A DNA stretch of 64,000 nucleotides. Origin: CAIKZJ01 sp964626015. GTDB taxonomy: Bacteria; Bacteroidota; Ignavibacteria; Tepidaquicellales; Tepidaquicellaceae. The stretch covers positions 40,998 through 104,997 of the forward strand of contig CAZVCC010000005.1 in NCBI GenBank assembly GCA_964626015.1. Direction: 5' to 3'. A program made the translations under genes and the position numbers. The first letter of the stretch is position 1, and each line of letters opens with the position of its first letter. Of the stretch, positions 1 to 7,576 are shown in pieces. Under the pieces are notes generated by a model that saw only the letters and a program-made list of their open reading frames with translations, had not been told where the DNA came from and did not search any database.

Positions 1-318
1 GTTTTTTAAGACACCTACATCCACAGATACAATATCACCGGATTTTAATTTTCTTTGTGAAGGAATTCCGTGAACAACTTCTTCGTTGATTGAAATACAT
101 GCACTTGCGGGGAACCCCTTTCTTCTTCTTGAACCGCCATAACCTTTAAAAGCAGGAATAGAATTCTTACTTAATATAAAAAATTCTATTTCCCTATCCA
201 GTTCCTGTGTAGTTATGCCTTCCTTTATAAAAGACTTAATGTATCTTAAAGTCTCTGCAACAATCATGTTGCTCTCACGCATCAACTCAATTTCTTTTTC
301 ACTCTTAATTAAGGACAT
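1..318 (-). CDS. map: Methionine aminopeptidase type I (C-terminus outside window)
   Basis: Removes the initiator methionine from nascent cytosolic proteins. The 106 codons visible give the N-terminal part of the pita-bread fold, with the family pattern KGYGG-(S)RRKGFPASACISINEEVVHGIP and the first metal-binding Asp in SVDVGV near residue 100; the remaining metal ligands lie beyond base 1. The ATG at 316-318 lies 9 bases after the secY stop, so secY and map are probably co-transcribed, as is usual in spc operons (adk, often found between them, is elsewhere at 21655). The gene is cut by the window edge, not broken. Confidence 0.93.
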   Translation of the reverse strand, partial: MSLIKSEKEIELMRESNMIVAETLRYIKSFIKEGITTQELDREIEFFILSKNSIPAFKGYGGSRRRKGFPASACISINEEVVHGIPSQRKLKSGDIVSVDVGVLKN

Positions 319-327
319 TAAAACTTT

Positions 328-1662
328 TTACCTGCGCGATTTAAGTTTTGTCCCTTTCATAAACCCGTCATAATGCCTCATTAACAGATGAGATTCAATC
401 TGTTGTAAAGTGTCAAGTGCAACACCTACAACGATTAATAAACTTGTTCCTCCAAAAAACTGTGCCAGTCCTGTACTTATACCGAGCTTCATAAGGAACG
501 TAGGTATTATGGCAATAATCGCAAGGAATATTGATCCGGGTAATGTTATTTTTGTAAGTATATTATCTATAAAATCAGATGTTGGTTTACCCGGTCTTAC
601 CCCCGGAATAAATCCACCTTGTTTTTTCATGTTGTCAGCTACATCCTTCGGATTAAACGCTATAGCTGTATAAAAATATGTAAAGAATATAATTAATAGA
701 GCGTATATAAATGAATAAAACCAGCTGTCATAATTAAAGTATCCTGCCAATGACTGCATAAACTCACTGTTCGGGAAGAATGATAATACTGTGCTTGGAA
801 TAAACATTATTGATTGAGCAAAAATCAGAGGCATCACTCCTGCCTGATTTACCTTCAAAGGTATATACTGTGTTACTCCTCCAAAAACTTTTCTTCCAAC
901 AACTCTTTTCGCATACTGTACGGGTATCTTTCTTGTTGCTATTGTAACAGCAATAACTCCGGCAATTATAAAAACAAATCCGGCAATGTAAATTGCTTCA
1001 ATTAAAATATTTCTTACTCCTGAAGCTATAATCTGATACTCGTCGAATAATGAATATGGAAATCTGTCAATAATTCCAATAAATATAATTAACGAAATTC
1101 CATTACCTATTCCACGCTCAGTTATCTGTTCACCGAACCACATTAATAATATTGTCCCGGCTGTTAAAAATATTATAGTCGAAAATGTGAAAACGAACAT
1201 TGATACTTCCGGACTTATAATATTTAATTCACCTGCTCGTCTTGATGCGAGCTGAACGCTTATTCCCCATGCTTGTAATGCTGCAACCGGAATCGTTCCG
1301 AGTCTTGTTAACTGGTTTATTTTTTTCCTACCTTCTTCCCCTTCTTTTTGAAGTTTCTGGAAGTATGGAAACACTGCACCGAGTAACTGAATGATAATAG
1401 ATGCACTAATGTAAGGCATTATACCCAGTGAAAATACTGCAGCTTTGCTGAATGCACCTCCGACAAACAAATCATACAATCCGAAAAGACCGCCTGTATT
1501 CGCGTTCTTATTTGCTTCTGCTAATACTGTTGCATCTATACCGGGAAGTGTAATATGTGCACCAATTCTGACAACAATTAATAGTGCAATTGTAAAGAAG
1601 ATCCTCGTTCTGAGTTCTTCTATTTTGAATATATTCCTGAAATTTTCTACGAAACCGCTCAT
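328..1662 (-). CDS. secY: Preprotein translocase subunit SecY
   Basis: Central channel subunit of the SecYEG translocon in the inner membrane, exporting and inserting proteins. The 444 residues fit the family length and contain about ten hydrophobic segments, the N-terminal FRNIFKIEELRTRIFFT region, the lateral-gate segment with GIGNGISLIIF near residue 185, and the C-terminal loop with RPGKPT followed by a basic end. Its ATG overlaps the rplO stop by four bases (ATGA), indicating translational coupling. It is the penultimate visible gene of the spc cluster and would lie downstream of the terminator-like hairpin at 2150-2177 if transcription comes from rplB or rpsE. Confidence 0.98.
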   Translation of the reverse strand: MSGFVENFRNIFKIEELRTRIFFTIALLIVVRIGAHITLPGIDATVLAEANKNANTGGLFGLYDLFVGGAFSKAAVFSLGIMPYISASIIIQLLGAVFPYFQKLQKEGEEGRKKINQLTRLGTIPVAALQAWGISVQLASRRAGELNIISPEVSMFVFTFSTIIFLTAGTILLMWFGEQITERGIGNGISLIIFIGIIDRFPYSLFDEYQIIASGVRNILIEAIYIAGFVFIIAGVIAVTIATRKIPVQYAKRVVGRKVFGGVTQYIPLKVNQAGVMPLIFAQSIMFIPSTVLSFFPNSEFMQSLAGYFNYDSWFYSFIYALLIIFFTYFYTAIAFNPKDVADNMKKQGGFIPGVRPGKPTSDFIDNILTKITLPGSIFLAIIAIIPTFLMKLGISTGLAQFFGGTSLLIVVGVALDTLQQIESHLLMRHYDGFMKGTKLKSRR

Positions 1663-2117
1663 ATGATGATGGCTTTTCCTCCGAGGTTCTCGATTTTTTC
1701 TTTTGCAGATTTGCTGAATGAATTTGCTGAGATCTCAAGTTTAGATTTTAATTCACCGTTGCCGAGAATTTTCAACGGCTTACGCGAATCTTTTACAATA
1801 CCGTAATCAAGGAGATATTTGAAATCAAACGCTGTTTCAGTTATCTTACCTTCATCGATAAGTTTCTGAATACCGCCAAGATTCAAAACGTTATATTCTA
1901 CTCGGTTGATGTTTTTAAATCCGAACTTAGGAACTCTTCTTTGTAACGGCATCTGTCCGCCTTCAAACCACGCTCTGTATTTGTTGCCTGAACGGGATTT
2001 CGCACCGTTTTCACCTCTTGTGGATGTGCCTCCAAAACCGGAACCCTGACCTCTACCGACTCTCTTTTTCTTTTTCCTTGAGCCTTCTGCGTATTTTAAG
2101 TTACTGAGTATGTGCAT
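1659..2117 (-). CDS. rplO: 50S ribosomal protein L15 (uL15)
   Basis: Large-subunit protein that binds 23S rRNA late in assembly. The 152-residue product starts MHILSNLKYAEGSRKKKKRVGRG and has the Gly/Arg-rich extended N-terminal arm (GSGFGGTSTRGENGAKSRSG) that reaches into rRNA, then the globular domain from about residue 60. Its stop overlaps the secY start. Unusually, its upstream neighbour is not rpmD directly but an outer-membrane protein gene with an intrinsic terminator only 32 bases before the rplO ATG; I see no clear promoter in that gap. Confidence 0.98.
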   Translation of the reverse strand: MHILSNLKYAEGSRKKKKRVGRGQGSGFGGTSTRGENGAKSRSGNKYRAWFEGGQMPLQRRVPKFGFKNINRVEYNVLNLGGIQKLIDEGKITETAFDFKYLLDYGIVKDSRKPLKILGNGELKSKLEISANSFSKSAKEKIENLGGKAIII

Positions 2118-2146
2118 TTATTTACTTTTTATCTATTACTATAAAA

Positions 2147-2177
2147 AACCCTATGTCCGCTTTTCAGCGGACATAGG
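2147..2177 (-). terminator. Intrinsic terminator after the outer-membrane protein gene, inside the spc cluster
   Basis: A perfect 12-bp stem (arms 2150-2161 and 2166-2177, containing TATGTCCGC) closes a TTTC loop; read on the minus strand it is followed by GGGTTTTTTATAG. This is a textbook Rho-independent terminator located 28 bases after the stop of the beta-barrel gene and 32 bases before rplO. It implies that rplO, secY and map are reached only by read-through, or by a promoter I could not recognise. Confidence 0.85.
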
Positions 2178-2204
2178 TATTGGATGATTATCTAAATCAA
2201 TTTT

Positions 2205-2906
2205 TTAGAAGTGAACATTTAATAATATACTTGCTACACCTGTTCCAAATGTGCTTGTTTTAGGACCAGTGCTTGTTACTGTTGCTGAACCTGAAGGCTG
2301 TGTATATTCAGGTGCACCATTCATTTGCATTCCTAATGTGTATTTACCGCCTAATGAAATTCCAGGTGCGAAATACCAGTCAAATCCAAAGTTTGCACCA
2401 AAACCTATTGAACTACCGGTGTTCTTGTATTGTGCACTTGATGAACCGCCAGTTACGTCGGTTGTTGACGTGTAGGTACCGATGTTTACGTTAAGTCCTA
2501 AGTAAGGTGATACACCGTACAATGACTTGAAGTGATAGTTACCATCAACTGAAACACCAAACATTGTAGTTGTGTTCTTTGCTGTTCCGCTTGTTAATTT
2601 GGGTTCCCATGAACTTGTCGCGAAGCTGATACCACCACCTAATGAGATATTGCTTGTTACAAAGTACTGGAATCCAACGCCGAACATGTTGCTTACATTT
2701 GCGTTCATTGAGTCAGCATAGCTTGAATATGAACCTGAATAAGCACCACCTAAGTTGTTACTTACGAACGGAGCATAAACAAATACAAAGCTCTTTGAAC
2801 CCTGATAAACTTCAGGTTTTGTTCCATCCCAGTTTTTGTTAATCTGTGCAAAAGATGCACTAACAACAAACAGTGACATTACTAAGACGATGAATAACTT
2901 TTTCAT
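2205..2906 (-). CDS. Secreted outer-membrane beta-barrel protein inserted in the spc operon
   Basis: A 233-residue protein with a clear signal peptide (MKKLFIVLVMSLFVVSASFAQ, cleaved after about residue 21) and alternating-hydrophobicity strands rich in Gly, Ser, Thr and aromatics (for example GVGFQYFVTSNISLGGGISF), ending in VHF with a terminal Phe, as small OmpA/OmpX-like outer-membrane barrels do. I chose the ATG at 2906 because AAAGG lies 7-11 bases upstream; an in-frame ATG four codons earlier (2921) would put lysine and asparagine before the signal peptide. It sits between rpmD and rplO on the same strand, 75 bases after rpmD, and ends in a strong terminator, so it probably shares ribosomal-operon transcription. 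The exact function is unknown; the barrel assignment comes from composition, not from a recognised family. Confidence 0.85.
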   Translation of the reverse strand: MKKLFIVLVMSLFVVSASFAQINKNWDGTKPEVYQGSKSFVFVYAPFVSNNLGGAYSGSYSSYADSMNANVSNMFGVGFQYFVTSNISLGGGISFATSSWEPKLTSGTAKNTTTMFGVSVDGNYHFKSLYGVSPYLGLNVNIGTYTSTTDVTGGSSSAQYKNTGSSIGFGANFGFDWYFAPGISLGGKYTLGMQMNGAPEYTQPSGSATVTSTGPKTSTFGTGVASILLNVHF

Positions 2907-2981
2907 TTTGTTACCTTTCATTTTTGTTTTTAAATAAGTTTTTTACAGTTTTTGTTGCTGATGTTGCCGAAAAACTTTTTA

Positions 2982-3164
2982 TTATAATACTTCAACTTTT
3001 ACTAAATGTTTCACCTTTTCTATCATTCCTCTAATCTGCGGTGTATCCTTCTTAACTGTTGAATAATTAGGCTTTCCAAGTCCCAACGCTTCTATAGTTT
3101 TCTTCTGCCTGACAGTTGTGTCTATAATGCTTTTTGTTTGTGTTATTTTTAAATTCTTTTCCAT
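2982..3164 (-). CDS. rpmD: 50S ribosomal protein L30 (uL30)
   Basis: A 60-residue protein with the ferredoxin-like uL30 sequence (KITQTKSIIDTTVRQKKTIEALGLGKPN, then TPQIRGMIEKVKHLVKVE), matching the usual bacterial length of about 60. It binds 23S rRNA on the large-subunit surface. It follows rpsE after 17 bases, the standard spc order, but is followed by the outer-membrane barrel gene instead of rplO. Confidence 0.97.
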   Translation of the reverse strand: MEKNLKITQTKSIIDTTVRQKKTIEALGLGKPNYSTVKKDTPQIRGMIEKVKHLVKVEVL

Positions 3165-3181
3165 TAATAATTAAAATTGAT

Positions 3182-3691
3182 TTAGATTGAAAAAAGTTCT
3201 GCTAAACCGATTCCGCGTTTATCCGCTACCATTTTTGCATCCTTAAGATTCTTTAGTGCATTCACGGTCGCTTTTACAACATTGTGCGGATTTGATGAAC
3301 CTAACAATTTAGTCAAAACATCCTGGACACCAACTGACTCAAGTACTGCTCTTACACCACCGCCGGCGATTAATCCTGTTCCAGGTGAAGCTGGCTTTAA
3401 TAAAACTTTTGCTGCACCATATTTCCCTATAATCTCATAAGGTAACGTACCTTTTCTAAGTGGAACTGAAACGATACTTTTACGAGCGTCTTCTACGCTT
3501 TTCCTTATTGCATCCGTCACTTCATTTGCTTTGCCGAGCCCGATCCCTACATGACCTTTGCCATCACCTACAACACTTACTGCACTAAAACTAAATCTTC
3601 TTCCACCCTTTACAACTTTGGCTACCCTGCCTATGTAGACTAATTTCTCTTTTAACTCAAGCTCACTCGCTTTGATGTATTTTTTCGCCAT
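3182..3691 (-). CDS. rpsE: 30S ribosomal protein S5 (uS5)
   Basis: Small-subunit protein involved in decoding accuracy and mRNA unwinding at the entry tunnel. The 169 residues contain the double-stranded RNA-binding N-terminal domain (ELKEKLVYIGRVAKVVKGGRRFSF) and the C-terminal domain with the SPGTGLIAGGGVRAVLE segment. Upstream lies a 237-base interval that contains tRNA-Gln(TTG) and a possible promoter, so this gene may head a second transcription unit (rpsE, rpmD, barrel protein) within the cluster. Confidence 0.98.
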   Translation of the reverse strand: MAKKYIKASELELKEKLVYIGRVAKVVKGGRRFSFSAVSVVGDGKGHVGIGLGKANEVTDAIRKSVEDARKSIVSVPLRKGTLPYEIIGKYGAAKVLLKPASPGTGLIAGGGVRAVLESVGVQDVLTKLLGSSNPHNVVKATVNALKNLKDAKMVADKRGIGLAELFSI

Positions 3692-3783
3692 TAAATTTAT
3701 TTATTTTTCTCTTTTCGTTAACTACTTTATTATTAAGACTGAAACAGTGCTTACATAAAGTTTTTATTTAAAAGAACTTGTCA

Positions 3784-3812
3784 ATAATTGTAAAAACAAA
3801 CAATAAAGTCAA
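3784..3812 (-). promoter_or_regulatory. Possible sigma-70-type promoter between tRNA-Gln and rpsE
   Basis: On the minus strand TTGACT (3807-3812) and AATTAT (3784-3789) are separated by 17 bases, matching 5 of 6 and 4 of 6 of the -35 and -10 consensus. Transcription would start near 3777, giving a leader of about 86 bases to rpsE, nearly the same as the leader predicted for rplB from a similar element. This was found by eye in AT-rich DNA, so it is tentative. Confidence 0.4.
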
Positions 3813-3828
3813 GTCATTTTTTAAATCG

Positions 3829-3899
3829 TTCTCAGAGGAGGATTCGAACCTCCACTAACGGCTCCAAAGGCCGCTGTCCTGCCATTAGACGATCCGAGA
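3829..3899 (-). tRNA. tRNA-Gln (anticodon TTG)
   Basis: A full cloverleaf on the minus strand: acceptor TCTCGGA pairs with TCTGAGA, the anticodon arm is GCGGC-CTTTGGA-GCCGT with anticodon TTG (reads CAA), the T arm is GGAGG-TTCGAAT-CCTCC, and the discriminator is A. It is 71 bases long and no CCA is encoded. It lies in the same orientation as, and between, rplR and rpsE, so it must be cut out of the ribosomal protein transcript or be made from its own promoter. Confidence 0.95.
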
Positions 3900-3927
3900 T
3901 TCGCTCAAACCAAATAAAAAGTTTGAT

Positions 3928-4293
3928 TTAAAACTTTAAACCGCCCTCTCTGGCACCTTCAGCCAAAGATTTCACCCTTCCGTGATACAAATATCCGTTT
4001 CTATCAAACACTACTGTTTCAATATTCATATTTTTTGCTTTTTCAGCTATTGCTTTACCAATTTCTTTTGATTGTGCAATTTTTCCTTTAACACTTTTTA
4101 TTTTCTCGGCTGTCGTTTTTTCTGTTGATGAAGCAGCTGTTAGCGTTTTTCCATTAACATCATCAACTAATGTAGCATATATATGAGAAAGACTTCTGTA
4201 GACAACAAGCCGCGGTCTTTCAGGTGTACCGTTTATCTTCTTCCTTATCCTGTATTTTATCTTTTGTCTGTTAGTTAGATATTTCGTATTCAC
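3928..4293 (-). CDS. rplR: 50S ribosomal protein L18 (uL18)
   Basis: Binds 5S rRNA together with L5 and helps place it in the central protuberance. The 121 residues are standard length, with the basic N-terminus (RQKIKYRIRKKINGTPERPRL) and the conserved C-terminal DRNGYLYHGRVKSLAEGARE. The stop is followed on the same strand by tRNA-Gln about 30 bases on, an unusual neighbour for this gene. Confidence 0.98.
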   Translation of the reverse strand: MNTKYLTNRQKIKYRIRKKINGTPERPRLVVYRSLSHIYATLVDDVNGKTLTAASSTEKTTAEKIKSVKGKIAQSKEIGKAIAEKAKNMNIETVVFDRNGYLYHGRVKSLAEGAREGGLKF

Positions 4294-4321
4294 TGTTATT
4301 TATAATTTAAACTTTTATAAT

Positions 4322-4861
4322 TTACTTTGCTGCTGTTTTACCTGCTTTTCTTCTTATCTTTTCTGTATCATACTTAACACCTTTGCCTTTATAAGGTTCA
4401 GGCTCTCTAAATGAACGTATCTTTGAAGCAATAGCTCCAACAAGCTGTTTATCAATTCCGCTTATCATTATATTCGTTGGAATAGGTACTTCAATTTTTA
4501 TTTCTTCAGGTGCCGTAAATATTATTGGATGCGAATAACCAAGCGCCAACACAAGATTCCTTCCCTTTAATTCCGCTTTATAACCAACACCTACTAACTC
4601 AAGTTTTTTCGAATAACCATCTGTAACACCTACAATCATGTTCATCATTAGTGCTCTATACAATCCATGCAAAGCTTTATTCTTCTTAAGGTCGTTATCG
4701 CGTGTGAATGTAAGTTCTGAACCCTCAAGATTCGCTTTTACATCACCTGTCAATGTCATATTCAATGTGCCTTTTGGTCCTGTAACACTTATTACATTAT
4801 CTTTAATATCAAGTTTTACATTCCCCGGAATTGTTATCGGCTTTTTACCTATTCTACTCAT
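4322..4861 (-). CDS. rplF: 50S ribosomal protein L6 (uL6)
   Basis: Two tandem alpha-beta domains that bind 23S rRNA near the factor-binding site. The 179 residues begin MSRIGKKPITIPGNVKLDI and carry the C-terminal signature PEPYKGKGVKYDTEKIRRKAGK. It lies 28 bases after rpsH and 28 bases before rplR in normal spc order. Confidence 0.98.
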   Translation of the reverse strand: MSRIGKKPITIPGNVKLDIKDNVISVTGPKGTLNMTLTGDVKANLEGSELTFTRDNDLKKNKALHGLYRALMMNMIVGVTDGYSKKLELVGVGYKAELKGRNLVLALGYSHPIIFTAPEEIKIEVPIPTNIMISGIDKQLVGAIASKIRSFREPEPYKGKGVKYDTEKIRRKAGKTAAK

Positions 4862-4889
4862 ATTCTGATTTTACTATTAAATTTATTGA

Positions 4890-5288
4890 TTACCAGATTT
4901 CACAAATTACTTCACCGCCAATTTTCTGAGCTCTTGCCTGCTTATCGGTCATCAAACCCTTGGAGGTCGAAATTACTGCAATGCCTAATCCGTTGCGGAC
5001 TCTCGGAATACTTTCCGAATCGGTATAATTTCTTATACCCGGCTTGCTAACTCTTTTCAGTCCTTCAATAACACTGATACCGTCATTGTATTTCAGTTTT
5101 ATTGATATATATTTTTTAATTCCATCGCCTTCAACGATTGAATAATCGCTAATAAAGTGTGCACTCTTCATTATCTCAGCGATTCCTTTTTTCATGTTTG
5201 AAGCCGGAATATCTACCGATTTCTTTCCGGCACTAATTGCGTTTCTAACCCTTGTTAAAAAATCCGCTATTGGGTCTGTCATTGACAT
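4890..5288 (-). CDS. rpsH: 30S ribosomal protein S8 (uS8)
   Basis: Primary 16S rRNA-binding protein of the small-subunit body; in Escherichia coli it also represses the spc operon post-transcriptionally. The 132 residues show the N-terminal MTDPIADFLTRVRNA and the C-terminal GLGIAVISTSKGLMTDKQAR...GGEVICEIW signature. Whether the repressor site exists upstream of L5 here cannot be judged by eye. Confidence 0.98.
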   Translation of the reverse strand: MSMTDPIADFLTRVRNAISAGKKSVDIPASNMKKGIAEIMKSAHFISDYSIVEGDGIKKYISIKLKYNDGISVIEGLKRVSKPGIRNYTDSESIPRVRNGLGIAVISTSKGLMTDKQARAQKIGGEVICEIW

Positions 5289-5313
5289 TCTAAATAATCT
5301 CCGTTTTAATTTT

Positions 5314-5583
5314 TTACCAGCTTGATTTAACTACTCCGGGTATCTTACCCTGAAGCGCTAATTCTCTGAATACAAGTCGTGATACTCCAAACTTTCTGTA
5401 ATAACTTCTTGCCCTGCCTGTCATCATGCATCTGTTGTGAAGGCGCGTTGCACTGCTGTCTCGCGGCAGCTTTGCAAGTCCTGCGTAATCACCTTTTGCT
5501 TTTAGTTCTTTCCTCTTTTCTGCATACTGAGCAACTATTCTTTCTCTTCTCTGTTGCCTCGCTATATGTGATTTTTTTGCCAT
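5314..5583 (-). CDS. rpsN: 30S ribosomal protein S14, zinc-independent form (uS14)
   Basis: Small-subunit head protein. At 89 residues, with only one cysteine and no CxxC pairs, it is the long C-minus (zinc-independent) form and not the 61-residue zinc ribbon. The C-terminal core RCMMTGRARSYYRKFGVSRL followed by GKIPGVVKSSW is canonical. It sits between rplE and rpsH in standard order. Confidence 0.97.
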   Translation of the reverse strand: MAKKSHIARQQRRERIVAQYAEKRKELKAKGDYAGLAKLPRDSSATRLHNRCMMTGRARSYYRKFGVSRLVFRELALQGKIPGVVKSSW

Positions 5584-5609
5584 TTAAATGAATCTATTAT
5601 TCTGAATTA

Positions 5610-6260
5610 TTATTTTGTGAATGGTATTCCAAAACCCTTTAAAAGATCGTAAGCTTCCTCATCTGTTTTTGCTGTTGTAACGAATGTTATGTCCATTCCA
5701 GTTATTCTCGTTATTCCATCAACATTTATTTCTGGAAATATAATCTGTTCTTTTACACCCATAGAATAATTTCCTCTTCCGTCAAAACTCTTGTCAGGTA
5801 ATCCTCTGAAATCGCGTACTCGAGGTATTGATACATTTATAAACCTGTCAAGGAATTCGTACATCCTGTCGTTTCTTAAAGTCACTCTCACCCCAATGTT
5901 CATACCTTCCCTAAGCTTGAAGTTAGATACCGATTTCCTAGCTTTAACTACCGTCGGCTTCTGTCCCGTAATAGCTTCAAAATCTTTTACCGTTGAATCT
6001 ATTAACTTCGGATCAACAACTGCCTGACCTACACCGCTGTTCAACACAATCTTCGTTAGCTTTGGTGCCTGCATAACATTTTTATATCCGTGTTTCTTCA
6101 TAAGATCGGGTACTATCTTTGTTCTGTAAAATTCAAGCAATCTTACAGGTACTTTTTCTTCCTTGAAGTTTGTATCCTTTGCTTCTTTTCCTTTTTTGCC
6201 TTTTGCCTGTTTTGAGGCAACTTCAGAATCTTTTTTTCTATCTTCTTTGCTTTTTGCCAT
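5610..6260 (-). CDS. rplE: 50S ribosomal protein L5 with a lysine-rich N-terminal extension (uL5)
   Basis: Binds 5S rRNA and contacts the P-site tRNA. The conserved protein begins around residue 38 (VPVRLLEFYRTKIVPDLMKKHGYKN) and runs to the end (TDEEAYDLLKGFGIPF). The roughly 37 residues before it (MAKSKEDRKKDSEVASKQAK...) are a charged Lys/Glu-rich tail absent from typical L5 proteins of about 179 residues. There is no other Met before residue 55, which lies within the conserved domain, and the ATG lies 7 bases after rplX, so the extension looks genuine. Its likely role is extra rRNA contact, which is inference. Confidence 0.97.
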   Translation of the reverse strand: MAKSKEDRKKDSEVASKQAKGKKGKEAKDTNFKEEKVPVRLLEFYRTKIVPDLMKKHGYKNVMQAPKLTKIVLNSGVGQAVVDPKLIDSTVKDFEAITGQKPTVVKARKSVSNFKLREGMNIGVRVTLRNDRMYEFLDRFINVSIPRVRDFRGLPDKSFDGRGNYSMGVKEQIIFPEINVDGITRITGMDITFVTTAKTDEEAYDLLKGFGIPFTK

Positions 6261-6267
6261 TTTCTAA

Positions 6268-6606
6268 TTAACTAATTATAATTTCACCTGATTTTTTGCT
6301 CAACCTCATCCTTTTTTCTTTGCCGGTTGTAGGATCTTTTACAATCTCCATACCTATTCTCGTCTGCTTGCTTGTCTTCGGACATACAAGCGCAACGTTG
6401 GTTATGTTGATCGGAGCTTCTCTTTTTATAATTGCCGGCTGAGGATTTTTTTGAGTTGCTTTCTGGTGCTTATGAACTATGTTAACACCTTCAACTATAA
6501 CTCTGCCTTTTTGCTTGTCGATAAAAAGTATCTTGCCCGTTGAACCTTTCGAGTTCCCGCTTAATACTTTTACTGTATCGTTTTTCTTGAGTCTTGTTTT
6601 TATCAT
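6268..6606 (-). CDS. rplX: 50S ribosomal protein L24 (uL24)
   Basis: One of the initiators of large-subunit assembly. The 112 residues start with the KOW motif (KNDTVKVLSGNSKGSTGKIL) and contain VEGVNIVHKHQKATQKNPQ. It lies between rplN (30 bases upstream) and rplE (7 bases downstream). Confidence 0.97.
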   Translation of the reverse strand: MIKTRLKKNDTVKVLSGNSKGSTGKILFIDKQKGRVIVEGVNIVHKHQKATQKNPQPAIIKREAPINITNVALVCPKTSKQTRIGMEIVKDPTTGKEKRMRLSKKSGEIIIS

Positions 6607-6636
6607 TTTATAATCTCTGTTAATATCTATATTATA

Positions 6637-7005
6637 TTAAATTACTTCCGGAGCTAATGAAATAATCTTCATAAACTGTTTTTCTCGAAGCTCTCTGCCA
6701 ACGGGTCCGAAAATACGTGTTCCTCTCGGTTCATTATTTGCATTTAATAGTACTGCTGCATTTTCATCAAACTTTATACAGCTGCCGTCTTTTCTCTGTA
6801 CTTCCTTCGCAGTCCTTACTATTACTGCCCTTGAAACTTCACCTTTTTTGACCGTACCGCCTGGGATTGCAGACTTTACCGATACTACTATAATATCACC
6901 GAGACTTGCATATCGTCTGTCCGAACCGCCGAGTACTCTTATACATCTGACAGATTTTGCACCTGAGTTATCTGCAACCGTAAGATTTGTTTCTTCCTGT
7001 ATCAT
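6637..7005 (-). CDS. rplN: 50S ribosomal protein L14 (uL14)
   Basis: Highly conserved large-subunit protein at the subunit interface and the docking site for the silencing factor RsfS. The 122 residues match the canonical length and the pattern IQEETNLTVADNSGAK at the N-terminus and GTRIFGPVGRELREK near the C-terminus. Confidence 0.98.
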   Translation of the reverse strand: MIQEETNLTVADNSGAKSVRCIRVLGGSDRRYASLGDIIVVSVKSAIPGGTVKKGEVSRAVIVRTAKEVQRKDGSCIKFDENAAVLLNANNEPRGTRIFGPVGRELREKQFMKIISLAPEVI

Positions 7006-7042
7006 AATAAATAATTAAAATTGTCTTTACTTTATTAAAAAA

Positions 7043-7336
7043 CTATTTGGCTTTTTCAACTATTTCAACAAGTCTCCAGCGTTTATTCTTACTCAATGGC
7101 CTTGTCTCCATTATTTTTACTGTATCACCAATTCCGCATTCATTCTTCTCGTCATGAGCCATAAACTTTGTTGTCTTTTTAAAAAACTTCTTGTACAAAG
7201 GATGTTTGACCCTTTTCTCTATCGCAACTACCACCGACTTATCCATCTTACTGCTAACCACAACACCGATTCTTGATTTTCTTGAAGTTGTTCTTTTCTT
7301 AACTTCTGTTTGCTCCATTTTTTTATCTTCGCTCAT
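7043..7336 (-). CDS. rpsQ: 30S ribosomal protein S17 (uS17)
   Basis: OB-fold protein that binds 16S rRNA early in assembly. The conserved part starts near residue 20 (KSRIGVVVSSKMDKSVVVAI) and includes KKTTKFMAHDEKNECGIGDTVKIMETRPLSK. The first 19 residues (MSEDKKMEQTEVKKRTTSRK) are a charged extension; an internal Met at residue 7 could be an alternative start. Confidence 0.97.
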   Translation of the reverse strand: MSEDKKMEQTEVKKRTTSRKSRIGVVVSSKMDKSVVVAIEKRVKHPLYKKFFKKTTKFMAHDEKNECGIGDTVKIMETRPLSKNKRWRLVEIVEKAK

Positions 7337-7348
7337 TCAGATATTATG

Positions 7349-7561
7349 TTATTTCTTTGAATTTGATTTTTCTGCTATTTCTCTTTGTCTAAGGACAGTA
7401 AGAATCTTCGCAATATCTTTCTTAGTATTCTTCATTGCCTTATAATTTTCAAGCTGTCCCGACGCATGCTGGAATCTGTAGTTCTCTAAAGCTTCGTATG
7501 AATCCTTCAGATTGTGCTTCAGATCTTCGCTTGTCATATCCTTTATTTGGTAAAACTTCAT
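7349..7561 (-). CDS. rpmC: 50S ribosomal protein L29 (uL29)
   Basis: Small helical hairpin protein near the peptide exit tunnel and part of the docking platform for trigger factor and SRP. The 70-residue product shows MTSEDLKHNLKDSYEALENYRFQHASGQLEN followed by the KDIAKILTVLRQRE helix. It lies 15 bases after rplP. Confidence 0.95.
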   Translation of the reverse strand: MKFYQIKDMTSEDLKHNLKDSYEALENYRFQHASGQLENYKAMKNTKKDIAKILTVLRQREIAEKSNSKK

Positions 7562-7576
7562 TTTTATTCTTATTAA

